Origin: Aliihoeflea sp. 40Bstr573
Lineage (GTDB): Bacteria > Pseudomonadota > Alphaproteobacteria > Rhizobiales > Rhizobiaceae
DNA length: 64,000 nt
Reading direction: 5' to 3'
NCBI RefSeq assembly: GCF_024105655.1
Contig: NZ_JAAAMH010000015.1
Location: 1 to 64,000 of the forward strand
In this document: positions 7,360 through 15,461 of the stretch, piece by piece
Numbering within the stretch: position 1 is the first letter of the stretch
Layout of the letters: each line of letters starts with the position of its first letter
Position numbers and translations under genes: made by a program
Notes under the pieces: generated by a model
Database searches by the model: none
What the model saw: only the letters and a program-made list of their open reading frames with translations
Told to the model about the DNA's origin: nothing

Positions 7360-8952
7360 ATGTCAAATACCGGCAAGAAGCGGCCAGACGGCCGCGCTAT
7401 TCGCGTCACCAAGACCTATACGGTTGAGGAACTCGCAGCCGCCACCAATAAGACCCAAAGTACGATATACGACTGGGTGAGCCGGGAGCTTCCCACCATC
7501 GACACGCGCAAGCCGCTGATGTTTCGTGGCAGCGAAGTAAAAGCCTGGCTGGAACAGCGCTGGGGTGGCCGTCGACACAAGCTCGCGCTCGGAGAGTCGT
7601 ATTGTATGGGGTGCAAGAAGGCACGCCAGCCGCTGCCGCAGACTGTGCGTTTCGAAGCTCGGCCGAACGGTTCGATGAATGCCAAGGCTCCGTGCCCTGT
7701 GTGCAGCTCGCCGATGAACAAGGCTCTGAAGGCCTCGGATGTCGCTGCCTTCCAGAACGCGCTCGCCAGCCATGTGCAGGAACAACAGCGATTCGATGAA
7801 TCGGATACTTCCCCCGTTATCCCGGAAAAGACCGCGATGAACGGTGGTCGTGCAGTTCCGGTCGGTCGCTCTGGCAAAGACCGGGGCTTCAATCCCATCA
7901 ACGAGCGCCTCAAGCATGAGTTTCTTCAATATAATCGCGAGGCAGACGGTTTTGCTCCCGCGAGCGTTCGCACGCAGGAACTGGACCTCGACCGCTATGA
8001 GGCGTTCATTGAAAACCGGACCTTCGGCTCACTGACGAAGGACGAGGCAATCGCTTTCAAGAAGCATTTGCGCGAGGGAAAACTCTCGGTTCCTGTCGTC
8101 AAGGCGACCCTGAAAACTACCAAGGCCTTCTATTTCTGGCTCCGCAAGACCAAGCGGCTTGGCCAGCGGGCGTTCATGGCTATCGACTACCTCACCTTGG
8201 ACGCCAAGGAAGCGCGCAAAGCCATCACGATCGAAAAGTTCGGGAAGTATCCGACGTTCGATGAGATCGACCAGGCCATCATGGCGATGCCTGCGAAGGA
8301 TCTGAAAGACAGGCGCAACCGTGCGATGCTGCTCGTGCTGGCCACGACGGCCATTCGGTTGAGTGCCCTCCGGACGCTCCGTATCAAGCATCTCGACCTT
8401 GAGAACGGCTGTCTTCACCAGCTCAGCAGGGAGGTGGAAACGAAGTTCAGCAAGAGTTTCGTCTCGATCATCCTGCCGATCAAGCCGCACTGGCTGGAAT
8501 TGCTCGCCGATTACAAGGCAGAGCTTCTTCAGGCCGGCTATTGTGACGAGGATCCGCTGTTTCCGAAGACTTCTTTTGTCAAGCAAGGAGGCTTCAACAA
8601 TCGCGCAATGACGAAGGAGTTTCTCCGGGATGGGCAGATGATCGAAAAGATTTTCGGAGCGGCATTCACCAATGTCGGTCTGAAAAAATTTACCCCGCAC
8701 TCGGTGAGAGACACCCACTTTGAGCTGGCGAACGGTCGCAACACTCCCTTCGAGTTTGCAAGGGCATTGAGTGCCAATCTGGGGCACGCTTCGCTCAAGG
8801 TTTCGGCGACGAGTTATGGCCACCAGTCGCTTGAGCAGAAGCGCGACATCCTCATTCGCCGGTGCTCGGAAACCGATGCGTCCAGCGGCAAGGACGCCAT
8901 GTTCGCTGAGTTCGAAGAAGTGCTCAAGAAATACAGAGAAAAGAGCTCCTAG
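7360..8952 (+). CDS. Tyrosine recombinase with N-terminal HTH and zinc-ribbon-like region
   Basis: The 530-residue protein begins with an MerR/AlpA-like helix-turn-helix (about 18-70: KTYTVEELAAATNKTQSTIYDWV) followed by a CxxC pair at 82/85 and another at 112/115 that would form a zinc ribbon. Residues 180-285 look like a phage-integrase core-binding domain and the rest like the catalytic domain: Arg333 (TTAIRLSALRTLR), His447/Arg450 (FTPHSVRDTHFE), His476 (LGHASLKVSATSYGH) and Tyr486. The usual RxSE box reads R-L-S-A. The ATG at 7360 is chosen over an upstream in-frame start at 7315. It ends the mobile segment, 111 bp before the ATPase gene. Confidence 0.85.
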   Translation: MSNTGKKRPDGRAIRVTKTYTVEELAAATNKTQSTIYDWVSRELPTIDTRKPLMFRGSEVKAWLEQRWGGRRHKLALGESYCMGCKKARQPLPQTVRFEARPNGSMNAKAPCPVCSSPMNKALKASDVAAFQNALASHVQEQQRFDESDTSPVIPEKTAMNGGRAVPVGRSGKDRGFNPINERLKHEFLQYNREADGFAPASVRTQELDLDRYEAFIENRTFGSLTKDEAIAFKKHLREGKLSVPVVKATLKTTKAFYFWLRKTKRLGQRAFMAIDYLTLDAKEARKAITIEKFGKYPTFDEIDQAIMAMPAKDLKDRRNRAMLLVLATTAIRLSALRTLRIKHLDLENGCLHQLSREVETKFSKSFVSIILPIKPHWLELLADYKAELLQAGYCDEDPLFPKTSFVKQGGFNNRAMTKEFLRDGQMIEKIFGAAFTNVGLKKFTPHSVRDTHFELANGRNTPFEFARALSANLGHASLKVSATSYGHQSLEQKRDILIRRCSETDASSGKDAMFAEFEEVLKKYREKSS

Positions 8953-9063
8953 GGAGACCTCGAGGGCTCGCGGCGCCAACGATTGCCTCTTGGACCGCGT
9001 TAGCGGCCCGGGAGGTTTTGTTTCAGCGACTGCGCGCGCCCGCAGGTGTCCGCTGTCTATGAC

Positions 9064-10947
9064 TTACATGCAAGATGCGCTGGTACCTCTACACATCTGC
9101 TTTGGCGCGGCAGGTCGGATTCGAAGCGCACGCAGCGCGTTAAGGATGACGGCGACGTCGATGGCTTCCTGGATCAATGCACCCTGAACGGGCGTGAGGT
9201 AGCCGAAGGCGGCGGCCACCATACCCATGACGGATAGGCCGATGCCGGCGACGACGCTTTCGAGTGCGATCCGCCGTGCTCCGTGCGCGATCTCGACGCC
9301 TGGCCCGAGCCTGTCCACTCTGTCGACGAGCAGGACGACATCGGCGGCTTCCGCGGACGCCGCTGCCCCGCGTGCCCCCATGGCCACGCCGATGTCGGCG
9401 GCTGCCAGCGCAGGAGCGTCATTCACACCGTCGCCGACCATCATCACCGGGCCGTGCTTGCGCTCCGCGAGGACCAAAAGAACCTTCTGATCGGGCGTGA
9501 GGCCGGCGCGTATGCCGTCCAGCCCGAGGCCGGCGGTCACGCGTTCCGCAACCTCATGGCGATCTCCGGTAGCCAGGAGAATGCGGTCAACCCCCTGTCG
9601 ACGCAGTCCCGACAGCATGTCATGTGTGCCATCGCGCAATGGATCGGCCATGACCATGTGGCCTGCGAGCTTGCCGTCGATCCCGACCGCTACCAGCACC
9701 GAACCCGTCGACAGCGCCGGATGGTCGACCGCTGGGGCATCGACTTGTCCCACCACGAAGCCGTGTCCGCCCACGATCACACGTCGGCCCTCGACGATGC
9801 CGGTCAACCCTTCTCCAGGCGTCTCCCTGACCTCTTGGGGGACGGGCAGCGTCAATCCGCGCTGCTGCGCTTCGGCAACGATTGCCTGCGCCACGGGATG
9901 TTTTGTCGCCTGGTCTAGAGCGGCCGCAAGCCGCAGCAACTCATCTGCCTCGATGTCGATTTGGGTGCTGATCGAAACGATCCGCGGTCTGCCATCGGTC
10001 AGCGTGCCGGTCTTGTCGAGGATGAGCGTGCGCGCGCGTGCCATCGCCTCGAGCGGCCCGGCCCCCTTGATGAGCACACCATAGTGCGCAGCGCGGGACA
10101 GCCCTGCCACCAGCGCCACGGGCACCGCCAGGATCAATGGACATGGCGTTGCCACCACCAGCACCGCAACCGCCCGAATGGGATCGCTCGTGAACCACCA
10201 GGCAGCAAAGGCGATCGCCACGGTCACGAGTAGGAAGCCCAGTGACCAGCGATCCGCAAGGCGAGACATGGGAGCCTTGGAGGATTGGGCCTGTTCGACC
10301 AGGCGCACAATGCCTGCATAGGTGCTGTCGCGCGCCTCCTTGGTGGCAACGAGATCGAAGGCATCGCCCGCATTGGTCGAGCCGCTCATCGCCGCTGCGC
10401 CAGCGGCGAGCTTGACCGGCAGGGATTCGCCGGTGAGTGCGGAGGTGTCGAGGAACGCCGATACAGATGCGATCGTGCCATCCACTGGAACGATATCGCC
10501 CTGTCGGACCAGAAGCCGGTCTCCGGGCGCGATCTGATCGAGCGGCACGTCTTCGAGATGGCCATCCCGATGCCGTGTCGCAGTGCGCGGTACTCGCGAA
10601 AGCAGGTCCCGCATTTCCCGTCGCGCGCGGCCCTCGGCAAAGCTTTCGAGGAATGTGCCGCCGGAATACATGACCGCGACAACCGCGGCGGCCAGCGTCT
10701 CGCCGAACAGGAGCGCCGCGGTCATCGAGAGCGCCGCGACGATATCCAGCCCGACCTCGCCGCGCGCGAGACTTCGCAGAATCTCGACCAGCAGTGCAGC
10801 CAGCACCGGTATGACCCCGATCACCCAGGTAGTCGCAGCAAGATCCGGCCTATCCATCACGTAGGCCAGGCCGAGACCTGCCAGAAGGCCTGCCACTGCC
10901 GCCGCCAGCAGCACAATTTTCAGCGTGTCGCCCGCGGAATGTTCCAT
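9064..10947 (-). CDS. Heavy-metal P1B-type ATPase with CPL motif
   Basis: A 627-residue inner-membrane P-type ATPase without an N-terminal HMA metal-binding domain. In order it shows two transmembrane helix pairs, the actuator TGES loop (LTGESLPVK), the membrane motif ATPCPLILAVPVAL, the phosphorylation motif DKTGTLTDG, the P1B hallmark His-Pro (TKHPVAQAIV) and the hinge GDGVNDAPAL. The intramembrane motif is Cys-Pro-Leu, not the Cys-Pro-Cys of Zn/Cd/Cu exporters, so the transported metal cannot be assigned. It is on the same strand as the SulP operon, 90 bp downstream. The last residues (RPAAPKQMCRGTSASCM) are unlike a normal P1B end and may come from the junction with the mobile region. Confidence 0.9.
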   Translation of the reverse strand: MEHSAGDTLKIVLLAAAVAGLLAGLGLAYVMDRPDLAATTWVIGVIPVLAALLVEILRSLARGEVGLDIVAALSMTAALLFGETLAAAVVAVMYSGGTFLESFAEGRARREMRDLLSRVPRTATRHRDGHLEDVPLDQIAPGDRLLVRQGDIVPVDGTIASVSAFLDTSALTGESLPVKLAAGAAAMSGSTNAGDAFDLVATKEARDSTYAGIVRLVEQAQSSKAPMSRLADRWSLGFLLVTVAIAFAAWWFTSDPIRAVAVLVVATPCPLILAVPVALVAGLSRAAHYGVLIKGAGPLEAMARARTLILDKTGTLTDGRPRIVSISTQIDIEADELLRLAAALDQATKHPVAQAIVAEAQQRGLTLPVPQEVRETPGEGLTGIVEGRRVIVGGHGFVVGQVDAPAVDHPALSTGSVLVAVGIDGKLAGHMVMADPLRDGTHDMLSGLRRQGVDRILLATGDRHEVAERVTAGLGLDGIRAGLTPDQKVLLVLAERKHGPVMMVGDGVNDAPALAAADIGVAMGARGAAASAEAADVVLLVDRVDRLGPGVEIAHGARRIALESVVAGIGLSVMGMVAAAFGYLTPVQGALIQEAIDVAVILNALRALRIRPAAPKQMCRGTSASCM

Positions 10948-11037
10948 GCGCAGCTCACTCCAAGGCCGCGTGTTCGATCGTGTTACGCCCCGTGTGGGGG
11001 CCGTAGCAGCGGCGCTCCGCGGTTCAAGCTCTGTATT

Positions 11038-12756
11038 CTATACCGTACTCAACTCCAGACTCTTCACCGCCTCGTATTGGCTAAGGAAGACGTGACCCGT
11101 CAGTTCGGTGAGGAAGTAAGTGCGCTTCAGGCGGTCCATGACCGGGCCCTTCACCTCCGAAAGGTTTAGCGTGATGCCGGCATCCTTCAGGCGGTGGTTG
11201 ATCTCCTCGAGGCTTTCGAGCGCGGAGGCGTCGATCATGTTGACGGCCGAGCACATCAGGATGACGTGCTTCAGTTGAGGACGCTCGGCGACGAGGGCGG
11301 AGATGCGATCTTCGAGGTAGCGGGTATTGGCGAAATAGAGGCTCTCGTCCACGCGCAGCGACAGGATCTGCGGCGAGGTCTCGACCTGATGGCGCTCGAC
11401 GTTGCGGAAGTGCTCGGTGCCTGGCACCTGGCCGACGACGGCCATGTGCGGGCGCGAGGTGCGGTGAAGGTGGAGGAGCAGAGACAGCACGACACCCATG
11501 ACGACACCTATCTCGACGCCGAGGAAGAGCGTGCCGAGGATCGTCGCGGCCATGGCCGAGAAATCGACCTTGGAATAGGTCCAGACACGCCGGATGACGG
11601 CAACATTCACCAATGACAAGACGGCGACGATGATGGTCGCAGCGAGCGTTGCCTGCGGAAGGTTGGCGAGAAGCGGGGTCAGGAACAACGTGGCCAGCGC
11701 GATGCCAATGGCTGTGTAGATACCTGCCGCCGGCGTCTCGGCCCCGGCATCGAAGTTGACGACCGAACGAGCGAAGCCGCCGGTGACCGGATAGCCTGAC
11801 GAGACCGCCGAGGCGATGTTGGCCGCGCCGAGCCCGATCAGTTCCTGGTCCGGCACGATGCGCTGGCGGCGCTTGGCGGCGAGCGTCTGCGCGACCGAAA
11901 CGGATTCCACGAAACCGATCAGCGAGATCAAAAGCGCGGGGACGGCGAGCGTGCGGATGAGTTCGAAATCGAAGACGGGCAAGGCCGGTACGGGCAGCCC
12001 CTGCGGAATGGCACCGACGAGGGCGACGCCTTCTTCGCCGAGATTTAGCATCGTGGCAGCAAGGATCGTCGCGGCGACGGCGGCGACGGGGCCGGCCTTG
12101 GTGGCGATGTCGGCCATGCGCGGCGACAGGCCGACCGCGACGAGCATGCGCTTGAGACGCAGCCGCACGAAGTAGAGGAATGCGAGCACCGATGCGCCGA
12201 CAATCAGGGTCGGCAAATTGACGGAGCCGATGTTCTCGACGAGGCCCATGACGATCTGCGGCAATGTGTGCCCGGTGGCCGCAATGCCGAGCAGATATTT
12301 GAGCTGGCCGGCCGCGATCAGCACGCCCGAGGCCGTGATGAAGCCGGAAATAACGGGGTGGCTGAGGAAGTTCGCGACGAAACCGAGCCGGAAAAGGCCC
12401 ATGGCGATCAGCATCGCGCCCGACAGGAGGGCCAGCAGCGTGGCGGCGGCCAGATAGGCCGGAGTGCCCTGAGCCGCAATCTCGCCGACCGCCGAAGCGG
12501 TCATCAGCGAGACGACCGCGACGGGACCGACGGCGAGCGTACGGCTGGTACCGAACACGGCATAGGCGACCAGCGGAAGGATCGACGCGTAAAGCCCGAT
12601 CTCGGCCGGCAGGCCCGCCAGCATCGCATAGGCAAGCGATTGCGGAATCAGCATGATGGTGACGATGAGCGCCGCGACCATGTCGTTGGTCAGGGTCGCG
12701 CGGGAATAGCGCCGACCCCATTGAAGGATCGGCAGGTAATCTGCCAGCCGGTTCAT
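11038..12756 (-). CDS. SulP-family sulfate/anion permease with STAS domain
   Basis: A 572-residue transporter. The SulP signature near residues 25-60 (AALIVTIMLIPQSLAYAMLAGLPAEIGLYASILPL, split over two helices) is clear, followed by about a dozen hydrophobic segments, the QELIGLGAANIASAV region and a cytoplasmic STAS domain from about residue 440 (DESLYFANTRYLEDRI, then CSAVNMIDASALESL). It is the last gene of the BigR-type operon, 28 bp after pmpB. In that setting it probably moves sulfate, sulfite or thiosulfate; the exact substrate is an inference. Confidence 0.92.
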   Translation of the reverse strand: MNRLADYLPILQWGRRYSRATLTNDMVAALIVTIMLIPQSLAYAMLAGLPAEIGLYASILPLVAYAVFGTSRTLAVGPVAVVSLMTASAVGEIAAQGTPAYLAAATLLALLSGAMLIAMGLFRLGFVANFLSHPVISGFITASGVLIAAGQLKYLLGIAATGHTLPQIVMGLVENIGSVNLPTLIVGASVLAFLYFVRLRLKRMLVAVGLSPRMADIATKAGPVAAVAATILAATMLNLGEEGVALVGAIPQGLPVPALPVFDFELIRTLAVPALLISLIGFVESVSVAQTLAAKRRQRIVPDQELIGLGAANIASAVSSGYPVTGGFARSVVNFDAGAETPAAGIYTAIGIALATLFLTPLLANLPQATLAATIIVAVLSLVNVAVIRRVWTYSKVDFSAMAATILGTLFLGVEIGVVMGVVLSLLLHLHRTSRPHMAVVGQVPGTEHFRNVERHQVETSPQILSLRVDESLYFANTRYLEDRISALVAERPQLKHVILMCSAVNMIDASALESLEEINHRLKDAGITLNLSEVKGPVMDRLKRTYFLTELTGHVFLSQYEAVKSLELSTV

Positions 12757-12784
12757 TGTCGTGGTCTTTCGATCGTTGCCCGCG

Positions 12785-13216
12785 TCAGGCGAGGCGTGGT
12801 GCCGGGGTTCGGTCGGCCAGCAGCCTCGCGGCCCACATGCCGAGGATCATAGCGGGGATGAAGGCGAGTGTGCCGGTAGCGCCCAAGCCGAGGGCTGTCA
12901 GCGCCGGTCCGGGGCAGAAGCCGCCAAGCCCCCAGCCGATGCCGAAGATCGCGGGGCCGGCGACGATCCTGGCGTCGACGTCGCTGCGCGTCGGCAGGTG
13001 GAACTGGCTTCCAATAATCGGCTCGCCGCGCGCAAGCACCAGACGATAGCCGATGAACGTCACGACCACCGCGCCGCCCATGACGAAGGCAAGCGACGGG
13101 TCCCATGTGCCGAACAGGTCGAGGAAGTTCAGCACCTTCGCCGGGTCCGACATGCCGGAGACGACGAGGCCTGCGCCGAAGAGGAGGCCAAGCGCCAGAT
13201 TGACGAGGAAGGACAT
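12785..13216 (-). CDS. pmpB: PmpB-like YeeE/YedE (DUF6691) membrane protein
   Basis: A 143-residue membrane protein starting [22 protein letters not shown], with four hydrophobic segments. The motif [14 protein letters not shown] holds the conserved cysteine of the sulfur-transporter (YeeE/YedE, TsuA-like) half family. The start at 13216 is chosen because a longer frame adds 45 arginine/serine-rich residues. The gene begins 4 bp after the end of the partner half (PmpA), and together the two should form one transporter for a sulfur compound across the inner membrane. Confidence 0.88.
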   Translation of the reverse strand: MSFLVNLALGLLFGAGLVVSGMSDPAKVLNFLDLFGTWDPSLAFVMGGAVVVTFIGYRLVLARGEPIIGSQFHLPTRSDVDARIVAGPAIFGIGWGLGGFCPGPALTALGLGATGTLAFIPAMILGMWAARLLADRTPAPRLA

Positions 13217-13220
13217 GGTC

Positions 13221-13649
13221 TCAGGCTCCGATAACGTGGCGGACGAGGAAGACGGTGATGAAGGCCGTCGCCATGAAGATAGCCGTGGCGACGAAGGAAC
13301 GCGTCGACAGCCGCGACAGGCCGCACACGCCATGTCCCGACGTGCAACCATTGCCCCAGACCGAGCCGAAGCCGACGAGGAGGCCAGCGACGATCATCAG
13401 GGGGATGTTCGAGGAAACCGTCTGGCTGATCTCGATGCCGCCGATCGCGATCATGGCGAGCGGTGCGGCGACGAGCCCGACGACGAAGCCGAAGCGCGAC
13501 AGGAACGCCCCGTCGCGATAGGGCGGCAGCAGGCGGCCGGCGATGCCGGAAATACCTGCGATGCGACCTTCCCACAGCATAAGGAGTACGGCCGACAGGC
13601 CGATCATCATGCCGCCGATGAGCGAGGCGATGGGGGTGAATTCGGTCAT
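13221..13649 (-). CDS. pmpA: PmpA-like YeeE/YedE sulfur transporter half
   Basis: A 142-residue membrane protein with the YeeE/YedE motif [23 protein letters not shown], containing the conserved cysteines that relay sulfur in TsuA-type thiosulfate channels. Four hydrophobic segments are visible. Its ATG overlaps the stop of the upstream repressor gene by 4 bp and it is followed 4 bp later by pmpB, so the repressor and the two transporter halves are tightly coupled. Confidence 0.9.
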   Translation of the reverse strand: MTEFTPIASLIGGMMIGLSAVLLMLWEGRIAGISGIAGRLLPPYRDGAFLSRFGFVVGLVAAPLAMIAIGGIEISQTVSSNIPLMIVAGLLVGFGSVWGNGCTSGHGVCGLSRLSTRSFVATAIFMATAFITVFLVRHVIGA

Positions 13650-13996
13650 GGGTTCGATCCTTTGGTCGGCGTTGCGCAGAACATGGCGTGCATCATCGAG
13701 ATGAACTCGGAGACACGGCCGTCTTCGAGCCGGTAGAACATGTGCTTGGATTCCTTGCGGCCGACGATGAAGCCGGCCTCGCGCAGTTCGGCGATCTGCT
13801 GCGACAGGCCCGGCTGGCGGATGCCGAGCGTGTCTTCGAGGTCGCGCACTGAGCGTTCGCCGTCGACGAGCGCGCAGACGATCATCAGCCGCGAGGGATG
13901 CGCGAGCTTCTTCAAAAACTCCGCCGCCTCGCCGGCATTTTCGACCATCTCGGCGGTTTCCTGCGAGAGTTCGCGGGTCATGACGGTCAGTCCCAT
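13646..13996 (-). CDS. bigR: BigR/SqrR-type ArsR-family persulfide-sensing repressor
   Basis: A 116-residue winged-helix protein. The ArsR core runs from [25 protein letters not shown] through [20 protein letters not shown] to the wing [14 protein letters not shown]. Cys41 and Cys107 occupy the positions of the two cysteines that form a tetrasulfide or disulfide link in BigR and SqrR, so it should release DNA when sulfane sulfur rises. The start could be ATG 13996 (overlapping the MBL gene by 10 bp) or ATG 13981. It lies inside the operon it would control and probably binds the AT-rich palindromes upstream of the first gene. Confidence 0.88.
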   Translation of the reverse strand: MGLTVMTRELSQETAEMVENAGEAAEFLKKLAHPSRLMIVCALVDGERSVRDLEDTLGIRQPGLSQQIAELREAGFIVGRKESKHMFYRLEDGRVSEFISMMHAMFCATPTKGSNP

Positions 13997-14871
13997 GCCG
14001 CACCCTCCAGCACGTCGAGGGGGAATTTGAGATAGCGCTTGCCGTTGGCCTCGGGCGCGGGCAGGCGACCGCCATTCATGTTGACCTGCAGCGCGTGCAG
14101 GATGAGCTTGGGCATCGGCAAGGTCGCGTCGCGCTTCTCGCGGACGGTGACGAACTCGTCCTTCGAGCGGCACTTCGACATGTGCGTGTTCGCCGCCTTC
14201 TGTTCGGCGACGGTCGACTCCCACCGCGGCTCGCGCCCGTCCGGCTGATAGTCATGGCCGACGAAGATGCGCGTTTCGTCCGGCAGGGCGAGGATCTGCT
14301 GGATCGAATCCCAAAGGCGCGAGGCGCTGCCGCCGGGAAAGTCGGCCCGCGCGGTGCCTGAATCCGGCATGAACAGCGTGTCGTGAACGAAGGCAGCGTC
14401 ACCGATCACATAGGTGATCGAGGCGAGCGTATGGCCGGGGGAGAACAACACCTTGGCGTCGATCTCACCGACCCTGAACGTCTCGCCTTCGGCAAAGAGC
14501 TTGTCCCACTGTGAGCCGTCGGCGGGGAAATCGGGCCAGTTGTAGAAGCCCATCCAGAGCTTCTGGACCTCGACCACCTTCTCGCCGATGGCAGTCGGTG
14601 CTCCGGTCTTTTCCTTCAAATAGCGCGCGGCGGAGAGATGATCGGCGTGGGGATGGGTATCGAGAATCCACTCTACCGTCAGGCCTTCGCTCTCGATGTA
14701 GTCGAGGATCGCATCGGCGTTGATCGTCGCCGTCGCCCCTGACTTCTCGTCGAAATCAAGCACCGGGTCGACGATCGCGCACTTGTTCGTGGCGGGATCG
14801 GAGACGACGTACTGCACCGAAAAGGTACGCTTGTCGAAGAAGGCCTTCACGTCGGGTCTGTTGCTCATCAT
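13987..14871 (-). CDS. blh: Persulfide dioxygenase-like MBL-fold hydrolase (Blh)
   Basis: A 294-residue metallo-beta-lactamase-fold enzyme of the ETHE1/Blh group. The metal motif [14 protein letters not shown], the later [37 protein letters not shown] and [12 protein letters not shown] match persulfide dioxygenases, which oxidise glutathione persulfide to sulfite. It is encoded between the DUF442 protein and the BigR-type regulator, the arrangement of the bigR operon of plant-associated bacteria. The sulfite produced could leave through the co-encoded transporters. Two adjacent ATGs at 14871 and 14868 are possible starts. Confidence 0.9.
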   Translation of the reverse strand: MMSNRPDVKAFFDKRTFSVQYVVSDPATNKCAIVDPVLDFDEKSGATATINADAILDYIESEGLTVEWILDTHPHADHLSAARYLKEKTGAPTAIGEKVVEVQKLWMGFYNWPDFPADGSQWDKLFAEGETFRVGEIDAKVLFSPGHTLASITYVIGDAAFVHDTLFMPDSGTARADFPGGSASRLWDSIQQILALPDETRIFVGHDYQPDGREPRWESTVAEQKAANTHMSKCRSKDEFVTVREKRDATLPMPKLILHALQVNMNGGRLPAPEANGKRYLKFPLDVLEGAAWD

Positions 14872-14907
14872 GACACTCGGTCCGAAATTTGCGTGTTGCG
14901 ACTTCGT

Positions 14908-15330
14908 TTATCGATTATTGGCGTCAAGCCATTTGACCGCGCCCGAAAGGTCGACGCCGAGACGCTGTCCAAGCGGCATGACGTCGTCCTTTGCCATCCG
15001 GCCGTCGAGCACTTCGCCGATCGCGTACAGCGTCGCAGAGCGCGTTCCGGTCTTGCAATGGGCTAGGACAGGGCCATCGGCCCGGGCAAGCGCGGCCTGG
15101 AAGTCGGTCACGTGACCCAGTGTGATCTGGCCCGGAACGACGGGAACATGCGTGTAGCCGAGCCCTTCGGTTTGCGCGATGCGGCGGTTCTCCGACGATG
15201 TGGGCTGGCTTGGCTCTTCGCCGTCCGGGCGGTTGTTGACGATGGCCGCGATGCCGCTTGCCTTGGCGGCATGGATGTCGGCGGCGGTCAGTTGCGGGGC
15301 GATGAAAAGCTTGTCGGAAACCTGTTTCAT
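14908..15330 (-). CDS. DUF442 (TIGR01244) phosphatase/rhodanese-like protein
   Basis: A 140-residue protein of the DUF442 family, which has a dual-specificity-phosphatase fold. The active-site loop is AHCKTGTRSAT (C-x5-R). In Blh enzymes of other bacteria this domain is fused to the persulfide dioxygenase and acts as a sulfurtransferase; here it is a separate gene 36 bp upstream of the MBL gene. The ATG at 15330 follows a good ribosome-binding site (AGGAGA). It is the first gene of the leftward operon. Confidence 0.88.
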   Translation of the reverse strand: MKQVSDKLFIAPQLTAADIHAAKASGIAAIVNNRPDGEEPSQPTSSENRRIAQTEGLGYTHVPVVPGQITLGHVTDFQAALARADGPVLAHCKTGTRSATLYAIGEVLDGRMAKDDVMPLGQRLGVDLSGAVKWLDANNR

Positions 15331-15373
15331 TCGTCTCTCCTGGGGGAAGCGGCCGAGCCGCCCGTTTGATGAA

Positions 15374-15431
15374 CTGCATATAAAAACGATTGCAAAAAAA
15401 CGCAATAGATAATACGAGTTTTTATGCATAC
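15374..15431. promoter_or_regulatory. AT-rich operator region of the bigR-type operon and MFS gene
   Basis: Between the divergent starts lies an AT-rich stretch in GC-rich DNA. ATTGC at 15389-15393 and GCAAT at 15402-15406 flank AAAAAAAC. Around it, GCATATAAAAAC (from 15376) and GTTTTTATGC (from 15418) form a looser inverted repeat with one extra base. The layout resembles the AT-rich palindromes bound by BigR/SoxR-type ArsR repressors. Both directions of transcription could be controlled from here. Confidence 0.55.
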
Positions 15432-15461
15432 ATGTCAGCACGAGCACGCAGGACCTGCAGC

